DNA of 64,000 nt from Mesodorylaimus sp. YZB2_4 (taxonomy: Eukaryota > Nematoda > Enoplea > Dorylaimida > Dorylaimidae). Position numbers and translations under genes: made by a program. The stretch spans positions 186,001 through 250,000 of the forward strand of contig JASANH010001100.1 in NCBI GenBank assembly GCA_030248295.1, read 5' to 3'. The notes beneath the pieces were generated by a model that worked only from the letters and a program-made list of their open reading frames with translations, made no database searches and was not told where the DNA came from. Positions 11,913 to 24,265 of this stretch are shown here, piece by piece (position 1 is the stretch's first letter; every line of letters begins with the position of its first letter).

Positions 11913-14900
11913 CTATCCATCTTCGGCCACCAGTCGGCGCAGTTCTAGAGGCCGAGGTTTGGGAAGTTTGGGTCGAAGGTGGATAAATAGCGCAGAAAAT
12001 GATGCAAATAGCAGACGACTACAACAATTGAATGCAGCTCTGGAAAGTGCGGAAAAAAATGCTCAGGATGCAGAACAAAGAGTGCGGCAATTGGAAAGAG
12101 AGGTAGGTTAATTTTTTGGAAGCTGAAGACTTGAGCAACAATCGTCTTTTTATTAGCTGGCTACATTGGAACTTCGAAATATGGAACTGGCTGACGAAGC
12201 TACTTGGCTTAAAAAGCAACTGTCCGATAGGCCTGAGGTAGGTTCTTGCTTTAGGACTGATTGCTGCGCCTGTGAAATGAGCATTGCGAGCGTACTGTAT
12301 CAACAAGCTTGTTTCCGTTTTCCTGGGGAAAACTCTTGCCTTTACATTTTTAAAACATCCGACGGGATTTCTAAGCGGCGAAATAAGCAATCTTCGACCT
12401 ATGGGATATCTGGCCCTGAAAAGAGGAGGTTATTTCTTACACACAGCACCAACAACATTCGCTCTTACAACTACTGATACCAATCGTGCCAGTATGTCTA
12501 AGCGTTTTTCTTCGAATCGTGTCACGAAAGAATGCAATCAAAAATATTTTCTATGTCGCCGTGTGCCTGTCTCCGTGCCTGACCCTGGTATCATTCGAAT
12601 ATCAGCGAATTGGCGAGTCTTTTTTTAGATGGTCCTTTCTTGGCCAGGCTGTAATCGTAGCAAGCCCCTTGCCCTTTTACTTCTCACACCCCATTCATCT
12701 TCTCACCCGAGCTGCCATGACAACACTTTGAAAGAATTCATCCTCGGGTACATTTCTTATAAGCTCACGCGGGGCCTCCCGACTTGGTCACTATGAACGA
12801 TATTAACGCAGTAGGAATCTGAATGTCGATTTTCTGTACAATTTGAGTCGCAATATGAAAAAAAGGAAAGAATAAGAGAGAAAAGTACTAGTTTCAAAAT
12901 ATTTTTTCCTTTATTCTCATAGGTGCCACTTTCGGAACGACCACCGACGGGAAATCTGAAAAGTGCTGGCACCGGGACAACGCCCGCCCCCAGTTCGAGC
13001 GATACCTATGAGACCTATCGAAGCAAGCAGACTCAATACGTGTCCAAATTAGAATCACAAATTCGGCTCTACGAAGAAGATATACTCAAATTGGTAGGTG
13101 CCACTCGAGTGTGGTCCTCACTTCCCACTTCGGTGCCAGTTAGTAACAGGGTCCTGGTCCGTTGCACAAATACACCCCCAGCCCTGCAATCTCGATTATA
13201 CTCCTGTCAATGCGGGGTGCCGCTAAGCGATACATTATTAATGTCGTGCGAAGCTGCCACTTACGACCCCACTACCAAAACAATCGTCAATCTTCATGTC
13301 TTTGTGTAGAAAACCAAATTAAACAAAGAAACGCAAAGATTACAAGCAGAATTGGAAGATCAGAAACACAGATCTGAGAAAGAAATACGATCATTGGATA
13401 ACCGACTCATCGAAGCAACGAAATTGAACCAAAAATATGAAGGTGAGCCTGCCAAGTTCGACTTTCTCAGATGCGTTCAAAGCAGCCTTCGTGTTCTTAC
13501 TTTAATTTGAAATTTCCCGTTGAAATCTTAATGATTTTAGATTTTATTACAAGCAAAATTTCGACCGAAGCAGTTTTACAACTCCGCAATGAGCTCATGG
13601 CAGATTGCAGTGTTGGTGCTGGTGCAAGCACTGTGCGGGCTGCAGCAAGCGCATCGGCTTCGGGTGGCACAAGTGCGGCTTCTGATCAATTGAGTCAAAG
13701 CAAAAGTCGGGCTCAACTTATTTTGGAACTAACGGAACAAATATCCGTTCAACAGGATAAGATCCGATATTTGGAGGATGAAATTGTCCAACGCGATATC
13801 GAACTAGCTCATATGAAGGCAGCCGTTCAAAAAGGCGAAGAAGTGGTGGCTTTGAACGCCAGCTTAAGGAAATCATCTCGGTCGAGCGCCGCTTCGACCA
13901 GTAGGATCAGTAAGACGGGTGACGTTGCCAGAACGACGAATACTAGCTGTTCGAGAAAGACGGTTCAATCGGAGCCAGCGCTACAAGTCATGCAACCACA
14001 ACCACCTGCACCACCTCACATCGCGACGCCAGTCGTAGCGAACGAGGACGAAATCGAAGCCCTTTTAAATAATCCAGCAATGATGTACGGGCAAGACAGC
14101 GATGAGGAAGTCGAAAAGCAGAAACATACGAAGATTAAGGAAGAAAAAGAGCAGCTTTCACCAGCACCGATTAATTTATCAGTCTCGCAAGATCTTCAGC
14201 ACCAGCAGCAAATAATGAGTGCCAGTCTGTGTTCAGTACCCACTTCATGGCGTAAAGAGCCCGCAGCGGTACTTTTGAACGGCTCAGCAAGTGGAACAGG
14301 ATCGTCACTGCCACCCAGTGGTGCCAATCCGAAGCGAATAATCAGCGTGGTCAATACGATCGATGGGAACAATCTTGGCGGCAAGATCGGTCCAGCACCT
14401 CCAGCTAGACCTAAAACAATGGGCGCTGGACGTCAACGCATGCACCCGTCGCCAAAAAGACAACAAACAGTGGACGAATTGATAATTGCTGATCGAGAAG
14501 ATGCAGATCAGAAACCGCCCGTCAGACAAGCATCGATCGATAATGTGACCAGTCCTACTGCGGGTGGCACTCGGACTCATTCAGCTCCTATGTTCTCTTT
14601 CAAACCAAGGCCCTCGAGTAAACAGTCGACTACTCGAGGAGCATCTAGCAGAGCCTCGTCAATAACTGCTGGCGAGTTGCCGCCACCTATCGATCTCGAG
14701 GAGCAGACGACGGCGGAAAGAGAATATAGGCAAGAGCCGCCGGCGCCGAGGAAGGGAGCGTCAATTCCAGCCACTGCTAAAGAAGGGAAGAAGCCATTCG
14801 GGCACTCATTTTCCTCATCGTCAAAGCGAAGGAATTCGGACGCCATTGAGGTCTTGTCCTTGCACGATCACGATACCATCTATAGCTCATCGCAAACAGC

Positions 14901-15345
14901 CGCAAGTGAATCAGCAATAGGATACGATTCTTCGAATGCAGCCTACGATGACGAGGGTGACATTGAGGACGGCGATGACGAGGACGACTACAACAGCGAT
15001 CAGGAAATTCGACGTCGTTTTGAAGAAAGATGGAAGAAATCTACCACAGGTCCACCGGATACGGCGGATGAGAGAGAAACTACTAAGCGTTCTAAAGGTC
15101 CCAGGCCACCCGCTGGTGGAGGTGTCGGTCGAGCAGCATCGACATCATCATCGGGTCAAATCGCAGGGAATTCGATAGATAAACAACGAGTTTCAACCTC
15201 GGCGAAAAGTCAAGATTCAGGGTTCTTAGGCGACAGTTGCGCCAGTACTAATTCGTTGAGTTTATGGAAAGGGAGGAACAAGAGGCAAATGTCACTGCAG
15301 CATCCATATGATCCATTGGACGTGGATAAATTGCTCGAGTTGTGA
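11913..15345 (+). CDS. Coiled-coil, Ser-rich cytoskeletal-type protein (5' end missing)
   Basis: Five exons with matching phases: 11913-12102, 12157-12237, 12923-13093, 13310-13442 and 13541-15345 (TGA). They give about 790 residues. The first exon enters in phase 2, so at least one upstream exon is missing. The N-terminal third is heptad-rich coiled coil (LQQLNAALESAEKNAQDAE; LESQIRLYEEDILKL; LILELTEQISVQQDKIRYLE). A long disordered Ser/Pro/Gln region follows. Near the C-terminus come a strongly acidic patch (EGDIEDGDDEDDYNSD) and a closing motif, DSGFLGDSCASTNSLSLW. The layout suits a scaffold or centrosome/microtubule-associated protein, but I do not recognise the family. Introns are 54-686 bp. 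Confidence 0.75.
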
Positions 15346-15924
15346 GTTATCAAAATCCTCATTAAAAACCTTTCTTTAAAACTGAGCTTACTCGTGTGTT
15401 CGTTTCAACCTTTTGCCTACTCAATTTTACCATCAATTAAAAATAATCGAAAAGGATTCATAAAAATTTTGATCTTTGGTGCAATTTTTTGTTGCAATAA
15501 TTCGGCTGTGTGTGTACTTTTTTTGCTTTGCTATTTATTATAGGGGCATACATACTAGCTTCAAACATGCTTATGTGCTGTGGGAGTGGCGAGTGATAAG
15601 GGCCGGTGCGCACGAAAAGAGGGCTATGCTTGTGTCATATACTTTAGTGATAATCATTGTTAATTTGGGTACATATTTTTTGCTATTTTATGATCTTGCC
15701 AAAAGTGCTATAATAAGATGCTTGAATTTTTGAATTGGTGACTCCGCAATGGGCACTGCGTGGTTTGTGTGTTTAGATGTTCTCAATTTTTCTTGTGTAA
15801 ACTGGATTAGAAACTGGCAAGTGTTTGTAATTTATGGCTGACATTATCATCGAAAGGATGAGTTGGAAGCAGCTTTCTGATTTATACAGTAGATCATACA
15901 ATGCTTTGAGGAATTCATTTTTAG
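15346..15924. other. Spacer between the coiled-coil gene and the ELMOD3-like gene
   Basis: T-rich DNA with a hydrophobic 85-codon frame (15476-15733) lacking splice or start context. It probably holds the 3' UTR of the upstream gene and the promoter/5' UTR of the next. A TTTTAG directly before the ELMOD3 ATG suggests a spliced 5' leader. Confidence 0.4.
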
Positions 15925-18195
15925 ATGATGGATTTGACGGTGAAACCAGAAGTTACTGACGCTGCTGGCGTGGAAGTGGGGTTCAACAATGCTGACGATG
16001 AGTGGGACTCGCTAGAACTGAGGCTTAATCCTGCAGCGTTGGCCAAGGCACCAGGTACAGGGAAGATATGGAGTGCATGAGGCAGGTGAAGGGTTATGTT
16101 TCTATTTAATTATGTGCGAGCATGTTGCACAGCAGTGGTAAGAGGTAACTGGTGCCGCAGGTATCATCGACGAGAGGCCGTGGCGAGGCACTGCTTGGTA
16201 GCTTGAGACTGGGGTCGTCTAGGGTTCGATCCCGCGACGGAGGTCGGTTTGCGAACCATAAACCCCCGCTGACCTTGCACGCCAGCCCGTGAGTGGCTCG
16301 CCTGGTACCTTAGAGGAGCACGGGTGGAGAGAAGGAAGCCAAACAAGGAGACAGTCTAGGCTGTCCAACACCGACAGGGTCCAAGGTCCGCCATCGTCTG
16401 ATAAAGTCGATCTCCAGTCCAGGATGCCTTCGTGTTGAGGTACTCCAAGTGGAGACGCACAGAGGGACGCTGCTGTGAGAGCTGGTCGCGGCATAGCCTG
16501 GCTTAAAAGGATAGAGGCAAACCTGGCTGTTTCTTTGACATGCGAGTATGTTCAGTGGAATCACTGGCAAGCTGTGATGATACAGTGACAATATCATAGT
16601 GGCAGTGACAACATAGGACTTCCCTCTTCATTGGCAGCTGTCCTTTGGCATTGTGCTCCCTTTTAGAAGCGACCCAGCCCATGAAAGCCCATGAAAGCGG
16701 ACACTTACCGACTGGATTGGTCACCTTCGACGAATGCTGGGAAAGCCTAAAGTCACGTGATCTAACAGAAGAAAAGGTAAGGCTGAGTCCCCTCAAACCT
16801 TCCTTTACCTCCGAGTTCCACTTTCAGAAGCGAGTCGCTCAGCTGCAAAAAGAAATTGAAGAGCAAAAAGCGGCAAAATCCTGTTTCAAACGTGGATGTT
16901 GGCCAAAAGTGTGTCTTTTCTGTCGTTCCAAGTTGAGTGAGCATTTAGAAAAAGAGAAGGAAACAATCTTAGCTCTGACAAAAGGTAAGATTGAAAATTT
17001 TGAGAAACGAGTACATAACTTGACTGCTTTCAGTGCCATTTTCGGACAGTGATCAATTGCATTTGCGTATGTTGACTACGCTTTACAAATCGTGCTCAAT
17101 GTCTGTCGCAGCTGCACCAAAGCGATATGGAGCCCATTGGGAATTCATTGGTTTCCAGGGTAAAGTCATGACAACTGGATTAAAAACTGCGGATCTCTCG
17201 GATTAGATAACTTTGTCTTTTAATCGATCAGTCAATACGATTTTGATTTTCAATGATCCTTAATCGTTCGTTCGATAATCATACATACATTGATCGATAT
17301 CGACAGTATATTGATCGAGCGATCGAAGATCAATCGATCGACCATCGAACGAATGATTGGATGTTGATCGACAGATTTCAAATGAATAATCAAGCTTGGG
17401 TCAATTGATCACTTATTTACATCTTCTAGGCCTTGACTGATTAGTGCCATCTTGATTGGCATATGAATCAATTAACTAGTTGCCCAAAGAACTCAAATTG
17501 ATGGACCGATTTTTGACTAAACTAAAATCAAATCAACCTGATTGAAAAAAGCATGAATAAGTTTTTCAGGTACTGATCCAGCAACAGATTTGCGCGGAGC
17601 AGGCATTTTTGGCTTGCTGCAACTGGTAGCTTTCGCTACTGATTCACGAAATCAAGAACGAATCAAAGCAATCATTGACTTGTCCCAAGACACAGTTCAG
17701 GTGCTAGCAGCCCCTGATTGTCATGTTTTATAAACACAGCTGAGCGCGTTTTCAGAATTTTCCATTTGCCATTGTGGGCATAAATGTCACAAAGTCGGTT
17801 TTGACCTCATTGAAAAAAGGACGCCTAAACAGGTAGTACACAGAGTTTTTCGACGCACAGGAGTGTCACTCATGTTGATTTTAGAATCTGCAAAGAACAG
17901 AATTCAGTCATTCGAGTCCTAAATGCATTGTATGCTGGTGGTCTTTACTTATTCTACAACACATGGCTGCATGGGCGCAAAACCATTGAAGATTCTGGTT
18001 TTGTGCTTCAGAGTAAGCTTGTTTTGCAAGAAAGGTACAAAACTATGAGTTTGATATTATTTTGTAGAGGTAGAAAAAGAGGCTGCAAAGAGACCCAAAA
18101 AGTTGATGCGCACAAAGATGGATTTGACCAAGTGGCGGCTGGAAGCAAAGAAGGAACAGCAGCAAGAAACTGAACTAACTTTTCATGCCATTTGA
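15925..18195 (+). CDS. ELMOD3: ELMO-domain protein, ELMOD3-like GTPase-activating protein
   Basis: Eight exons with consistent phases: 15925-16054, 16667-16776, 16828-16984, 17034-17159, 17570-17700, 17756-17832, 17885-18012 and 18068-18195, giving 328 residues. Exons 4-7 form the ELMO domain. The GAP consensus is intact: W-x3-GFQG, DPATDLRGAG, then FGLLQL. The Arg in DLRG is the expected catalytic finger. FPFAIVGINVT and KTIEDSGFVLQ fit ELMOD3 better than ELMOD1/2 (DLRG instead of DFRG). ELMOD proteins are GAPs for Arl/Arf small GTPases, and ELMOD3 is tied to Arl2/Arl16 and cilia or actin biology. The first ATG follows a splice-like TTTTAG; a second ATG follows at once. Exon 3 encodes a Cys-containing coiled helix (CFKRGCWPKVCLFC) not obvious in vertebrate relatives. 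Intron 1 holds a SINE. Confidence 0.9.
16173..16500 (+). mobile_element. tRNA-derived SINE, family A, copy 2 (in ELMOD3 intron 1)
   Basis: The head GGCCGTGGCGAGGCACTGC and B box GGGTTCGATCCC are followed by TCGGTTTGCGAACCATAAA and a body matching the reverse complement of 6240-6620. It lies in the same orientation as the host gene, between exons 1 and 2. Confidence 0.7.
17205..17400. repeat. CGAT-rich low-complexity tract in an ELMOD3 intron
   Basis: Dense GATCGA/TCGATC words, many self-complementary, in the 410-bp intron between exons 4 and 5. No unit length is fixed, so I read it as a degenerate simple repeat. Confidence 0.5.
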
Positions 18196-18400
18196 AGAAA
18201 AATGTCGTCAATATGATAACTACACATATTTTTCCAGCTTGAAATGATGGTGCATTGTGAAATTTCTTACCGGCTATGCTATGACAAAGCTATCTCGGCA
18301 AAGTTAGGAAACTAGTTCCTGGTGGTCGGAAAAGTCCGAGCACTCGTTCAAGCGAAGCTTCATGTTTGCGCCGTCACACCTGTCAACACAAAAAGGAGTG

Positions 18401-18414
18401 CCCCCCCCCCCCCC
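18401..18414. repeat. Poly-C tract, 14 bases
   Basis: Uninterrupted run of 14 C in the spacer between the convergent ELMOD3-like and translocase genes. Similar runs occur at 201, 31025 (G), 43947 (G) and 53707 (G). AATAAA at 18432 could serve ELMOD3. Confidence 0.9.
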
Positions 18415-18808
18415 AATTTTCTTACGTGCAGTAATAAAGGTGGATACTCTGGATGGAGCTGCTTTTTGATGGCAGAAGAAAGCAAGGCTGCAAATACATC
18501 GCGGTTATCAGCGACAAAAGTCTTGTCGAACCAGGGGAAAATTCAAAAAACATTTTGGCGGGAATTTAAGCCATGCATGTTTGCTACTCTGACCTTATCT
18601 AACCACAAGGCACGCACACAGCAGAAGCGATGAGAACAGTGGTTATGCTAACTGCAAATCATAAGCATCGTTCATGCTACGCTTTTGATTCAGCAATGCA
18701 TAAAACATACATAGTATGAAAATCGTAGGAGCAGCAGTATTCTGATCCAACAAACCAAAAATCGGATAGGAATGGACGGGAAACACTTAAAATTCACTCT
18801 TCTGTCGC

Positions 18809-19759
18809 TCATTTCCAATACTTCTTAATCTCATCATAGAACGCCAATACCAAAGCGCCGCCAGTCCCCCGATAAACATTGCTCAATGCACCTTTATAAA
18901 ACCCAGTTGCCCCTTCATTTTTTAAAATCTTTTTAAAACAATCCCAAGAATTCTTATAAATAATTTCTTTCCTTCCCGATTGCATCATCATTCGTCGCCT
19001 TACCGTATCCCACGGGTAACTGGTTATGCCGCTGCACACCGTCACGACTTGACTGATCGCCCATGTGGCGAAGAAATTCAAATTTGCTGGATCCGCGTTT
19101 CGTTGTGTCAAAAAATCCAAAATAGGATGCTCGATAAATAATGATACCTTGGACGGAAACATTGAACCCGCGATACAAACCCGCAATTCCGTCGTGTTTG
19201 TATATTCGACCGACACAATCGATCAATCCACCGAATTCTCGAGTCGCCTTATCTTTGCCAATATCGGCCGCCAAACGGGTTCGTGCAAAATCCAAGGGAT
19301 AAACGAAGCAAAGGCTGGTGGCACCAGCTGCGCCACCACTGGCGAGATTTCCGGCAAAGAATTTCCAAAATTCCTTGTTCTTATCCACATTTCCAACAAA
19401 AATTTGTTTGTATGTATCCTTGAAAGCAAAATTCAAAGCTTGAGTTGGGAAATAACGAATGACATTTGCAAAATTTCCACGCCATAATGCCAATAATCCT
19501 TGTTCTTTGATCACACGCGAAAAACAATTGATAATTCCTTTGTAACGTTTCTCAGCCGGAATTGTACTTTGGGCATCTTGAACTTGGAATAATAATTTGA
19601 CTCGTTCAATAGGTGCTACTATGGTTTTGGATACTGCAGCAGCCGTACCACAGTTATCCAATCTTTCATAAAGTTCTTCAAATCGAACGCTGATTTCTCG
19701 CTTGTTTTCTTGACGGAATGCTCTGATTTTCTTTCCATTCTTTCCACTGATCTGGACAT
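18809..19759 (-). pseudogene. ADP/ATP translocase copy, intronless, two frame breaks
   Basis: About 317 codons of a mitochondrial carrier. All three carrier signatures are visible ([22 protein letters not shown]) along with the ADP/ATP-carrier hallmark RRRMMM. In its family the product exchanges ADP for ATP across the inner mitochondrial membrane. The coding sequence has no introns. It is broken twice: near 19660-19680, between the N-terminal LKNFMKD and TAAAVSKT, and near 19120-19128, after GFFDT, where one extra base would explain the shift. Elsewhere no stop interrupts it and conservation is high. That fits either a young processed retrocopy or a real gene with two assembly indels. An N-terminal ATG at 19759 adds a polar extension ([15 protein letters not shown]). 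Confidence 0.8.
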
Positions 19760-22076
19760 TTTCGAGGGAAGAATGAAAGATTTTTGAGAATCAAGAAGCA
19801 GCTAACTTGGGCGGAAAATTTTTAGGCAATGTTATGCGCACCCGTGGTGTGGCTACTCACGCGTACTTGGCAGTCCGTAAACAACGATGTGTATCCATGG
19901 AATGTGAATGTTCTACGTTATTCCCTGTGCAGCAGAGAATTCCATCACATAAGAACATGTTTGCACTTATTTTCAGATTTGATGCCGTATTGATCAACGC
20001 TAAAGATGCTTACGATTAGGAGCAGAATGCAGAGAGACACGCTTGTCATGACTGCGTGTGGGATGCTGGTCATGCCATCGCTACTACTATCTGTTTTCTT
20101 TGGAAATGTACACGCGGCCTATGCGACAACGTGAAGGGCGTGTATATTCTCAAATAAAACAGGTTTATACGTGAGAAAATACTTTGGCGGCGCAGAGCTG
20201 AACACATCAGTGCCGGAACTGCTGCTGTAACCCACCTAGCCGAACCGTGCGCGGTCGCAACTATATTCTGCTGTAATACGTGCTGTAATGTAGTGTAGTC
20301 AACTACCGCAGACAGCACAGAGGTGAGTGCAGTGTAAAGAGATACTGTTGGCGGCTTCCTGTATGTCGAAATATGGCGAAGGGTGCCAAGTCTCACGTCA
20401 GTCTTGTGTTCTTGTCTCCGATAGGTTGTCGTGCCCAAGAAAAGCACTTTGATGAGAAGCATGGTGTGGGACTGCCCCGCAACGAATGTGTAGTCACAAT
20501 GGTAAAAACATAATATTTGTGAGAATCTTCATCGAATTTTCATGCTCTTTTACTGAAGACTAAAATAACTAAAGCCCTTTTACTGAACTTGATAAATATA
20601 AGCGTTCATAATAGGTTTTAGTTGAGTAAAAGGGTTTCGCAGCCCGGCAGATATGTACGCGTGCAGTACATCTTAATGGCACGCCGAAGCCATAACGCTA
20701 TGCTTTTTTTCCATGCCCTTATGCAGTTCGTCCTTTTGTCTAAAATGGTCAGGCCGCATCATCTGAAAAAATGGTCCCGTGACGATTCCCCCACTTGGTC
20801 AATTTCCCCACTGAGACGATTCCCCCACTGTGTCGTTTCCCCCACCGTGCCTGGTGGGGGGATCGACTCACTGAGACATGTGACGTTTCCCCTATTGTGC
20901 CGGTTCCCCCACCGTGTCGTTTCCTCCACCATAATTTTTCGCCTGATGTGCTGACCCGACTTGGGTTGCAACAGGCAGTACGAGTGTGATAGGCTTGTAG
21001 AATTTGGGCGGCGTGAAGTAAAATTTCGGTGCTGCAGCTCATGTGCAAGGTATTCAGGCTACGAACTTTTTGAACTCCTTCGAGTATTTCAGGAAGGATA
21101 TTTGACACGTTGCCAATACGAGTGAATGTAAGACCAGGCCAGTTTTCTCTGCTTATCAAGGCAGCGGTTCAAATTGCAAATGTATGTAAAAACCCGATCT
21201 GAGGGGTGAATCAGTTCTCGATCTGATCCGACTGCTGGATCGGCAGCATTGGCAACTGGAATTTTCGCTCTGTATATGCTGAAGAATGATAAGGTTTGGC
21301 ATACTATGATGAGAAAATCCCGTTTTTTCTCTCAAATCAGCATTCAGTCCCACTTTACGCTCTGCTTATCTCTAACCTGTGTCCTTCGGAGTAGAGAGAG
21401 TGACAGCGAGAAAACAGAGCAGGTTGGCGAGGACGCAGTGCTAAGTTCGACATCCCCATTAACTTAAAATTTTTTGAAGCGGATCCGATGGATCGGATCG
21501 GTCGATGCTGCCCTTGAACCAGGCGAGAGTGACCCAAGGAGCAAACGTTTTAAGGCCGCTATAACAGCATGGCATTTGAATGGCAATTGAATAATAAAAC
21601 AAGATCGCGAACTATTTGAGGCATATTTCAATCTTCTAGGAGTTATGATGACAATTTGCGCATGAATGCTATACTCTTAGACGAAGGCTCAAAATTTCGA
21701 ATGGCCGCAGTTTCTCAAAACTGATGGTGGGGGAATCGTCTCACAATCCAAAAAATAGATAGATACACTTTTTCATCTATGCTTGCACACGGTCGCCAGC
21801 AGACATATGGCCGCGAATATACGAATGCAGCATGCAATACTACAAAACAGGAGAACAAGCACTTCGCTAAGACATCCAAATTTTACTTCGTACAGTTATG
21901 TAGTTTTCCAATGCCTGCAATATTTTTGACGCTCAATATCTACAACGTAGTAGCTGCCTAATTTCTGTGCACCTTTATCCTAGAGCACAGCAAGGAACAT
22001 CACTGTCGTTCTTTACAGCATGTCAAACATATGCAATACACAACCGCTTGTACACAATGCTGCTCACGAACACCAA
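19760..22076. other. No gene seen; includes a C-rich repeat at 20775-20935
   Basis: Open frames up to 136 codons lack splice context or recognisable motifs. At 20775-20935 a degenerate tandem repeat of TTCCCCCACNGTGTCG-like words appears, and one more GGGGGAATCGTCTCAC lies at 21729, so the motif is dispersed as well. Confidence 0.45.
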
Positions 22077-22574
22077 TTACCATTCAGTTTTCCAACCCCC
22101 ATTCCAGCCTCTGTCGTTCCAATTTAAGGATTGGTGCGGAGCAAATGGTCGAAATCCCTGTTCATTATTTCCTGCTCCAAAAACCCAATGATTTTGCGGG
22201 GCAGGAACGAATGGTCGAAATTGAAGATCACCTTGTCGCGGACCAAAGTCAGCTTGGTTGAAATTGCCTTGATTCGGATCCAGCCGGGGATCATTTCCTG
22301 CACTTTGCCCACTGGCTGCGCTAAATGGCCGAAATGGACCACTTCCAAAGTTGGACTGGGCTGGCTGGGACTGCGGATGATTCTTGGTCGGTAAATCTGG
22401 AAATCCCACGCCGAGACTTCTCCCCACAACGAATTGTCCACCAGAAAATAACCAAGTGGCAGCAGATACTGGGCCTGTTGGAATGTTGACGCTGCCTCTT
22501 TTCACAACGTGTCGGCTAACCACTGCAGAGAAAATCGATGAAAACAAAAGAAGTCTGATCAAATGGCTTTCCAT
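22077..22574 (-). CDS. Secreted Gly/Asn/Pro-rich protein with repeated FRPF motif
   Basis: An open frame of 165 residues starts at ATG 22574 with a signal-peptide-like start (MESHLIRLLLFSSIFSAVV) and a dibasic site (VVKR) soon after. The rest is Gln/Asn/Gly/Pro-rich and low in charge. FRPF occurs three times (GPFRPFSA, LQFRPFVP, GFRPFAP). No cysteine is present. A strong pyrimidine tract ending CTCTGCAG lies within the putative signal region, so the true gene may have an upstream first exon and join at about 22525. Its neighbour at 23021-23853 has that two-exon layout and similar composition, so they may be diverged relatives. An extracellular matrix/cuticle protein or a repeat-peptide precursor are possible; neither is proven. 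Confidence 0.5.
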   Translation of the reverse strand: MESHLIRLLLFSSIFSAVVSRHVVKRGSVNIPTGPVSAATWLFSGGQFVVGRSLGVGFPDLPTKNHPQSQPAQSNFGSGPFRPFSAASGQSAGNDPRLDPNQGNFNQADFGPRQGDLQFRPFVPAPQNHWVFGAGNNEQGFRPFAPHQSLNWNDRGWNGGWKTEW

Positions 22575-23020
22575 TCCTCCTCAAAAATGTGAGACTCACA
22601 TTGCCTGGGTTACACAAAAATGTATTTGCCAATCGGCGGTATATTTCTTTGGCGCTCCACTCGCCTCTTGTGCGCAGTGGACAAGTGACTGATCTGGTGC
22701 ATTGTATTGGAACAGGTTTCGTGCCATTGTCCGAACATTGGATCGTACCAAGTGCATATTCGTTTTTATGCCTGGAGGCAAAAAGAAAATTGAAAACACG
22801 AGAATGTTCTCGTTGCCCAGGCATAAAAATCGGTCATTGTGTGATTGCGTGGGTGCTCAGTGTGATTTTTGCTGTGTACCTACTTTTGGACAGTAAATCT
22901 GGAAGTACGGTAGGTACTGTTCAGAACAAGGCTTCCTTTGGAGCAACTTTCCAGAAGTCTTACATGACTAGCAGACTTTACAATCAGAACTTTAGCACAA
23001 GTGCAGAAAAAAGATTCCTT

Positions 23021-23853
23021 TTATCCATTTAATCCCTTATTTTCATTTGTGCAAATCCCATTTCCTCCAAAAAATGCTGCACCGAAACACTTCTGTCTCT
23101 GTCGTCCGAACTGGAGTGCTAGCGGGTTCACATTGGTGTTGTCAGTTTCGGTAGCAATGCCAGGAATGCCTTTTTGTTTCTGCGCCGTAAACTGGCCGGT
23201 ATTCGTATTGAAATTTGCATTATTTCGATCACCCCAACCCAAAGCACCGTTCAAAATACTGCTTTGATCGCCCCAAGTCGCACCGACGTTGCCACCGTCA
23301 CGAATTCCAGCATTGTCCACTCCTCGTTGACGCGAAAAAAGACCGAGGATGTCAGTGTTTTCACCAAAACTTCCACTGGGTCGGGCTACGTTCACTTGAC
23401 CACCAGATGAACGACCGATGTTGGTGCTGGGAAGGAGACCAGCTAGGGGAGATATGTTGGCATTTTGACCTTGGCCAAACGACAGGATGCCCGGGGCACT
23501 TTGGCGTCTCAGGCGGAAAAGTCGTTCTGAAAAGCCATCTATTCAAAAACAGGCGCCATAATGGGCCTTTGATGGATGATCACTAAATGGGGCCCTATAT
23601 AGAATGTAGATTCAAATGTTCTGTACCCACTATCTAATGAGAATTTTGGAACCAGGCCAGATGTACAGGCCTGCTAAGGGTAAGAGAGGCTACTGTAAGT
23701 CTTCCGAGAATGTCTTATCAGTCTTCTCCAATGAATTCTCCAAGCGGGCAGAGGCACTCAATTCTTACCGTAAACAATGGATTTTTCTTGCCTCACCAAA
23801 AGGGCTTCCCCCACACTCAAAAACACGAAACAAACAAGTACGACTTTGAACAT
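23021..23853 (-). CDS. Secreted Gly/Asn/Gln-rich protein, two exons, 196 aa
   Basis: Exon 1 (23853-23769) encodes a clear signal peptide, MFKVVLVCFVFLSVGEA, then LLVRQEKSIVY, and ends in phase 1 at G|GTAAGA. Exon 2 (23526-23021) follows TTTTCAG in the matching phase and encodes about 168 residues to TAA. A basic RLFRLRRQS segment at the start of exon 2 is a plausible propeptide cleavage site. The remainder is Gly/Asn/Gln/Ser-rich (GDRNNANFNTNTGQFTAQ), ending in a short segment with two cysteines (QKCFGAAFFGGNGICTN). I know no family for it. It lies in tandem with the secreted gene at 22077-22574, suggesting a local cluster of extracellular proteins. Confidence 0.65.
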
Positions 23854-24265
23854 TTTCTGACTCGACTCGACGTCGTTGCAGTTTTGACTGCCTCTGGACC
23901 GGACCTTACGACTCCTTAATAATAGTACACAGTTTTCGTCGAGTGGGCGTTTCATGGGGCGCTGGCCGATGAAACTACAATGGCGGCCAAGCCTAATGAA
24001 AAGTCCTTTCTGGCCGTTTTCTACTGGAAGAAATGGACGGACTAGGAGGTCAGAAGTTTTAAAAAAGTAATCCTGTTTGTATTTGTGTATTCCTGTTAGC
24101 CGTGCATATAAATCATAAGACAAGACAGTGTGTAAAAAGTCAATGTCACCGTGATTTGATAAGTTGACATTAATAGCAGCCGAAATTGTTCAGCTGTTGT
24201 CCTGTCACGGCTAACAGAAAAACGCAGGTCTAATAAAAATAAGTGTTCTTCAGCTCGGACACCAG

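Noticed and set aside
20070-20462. 130-codon minus-strand frame
   Set aside because: No start context, splice sites or recognisable sequence.
22589-23032. 147-codon plus-strand frame
   Set aside because: Lies antisense to and between the two secreted-protein genes, with no domain or splice support.
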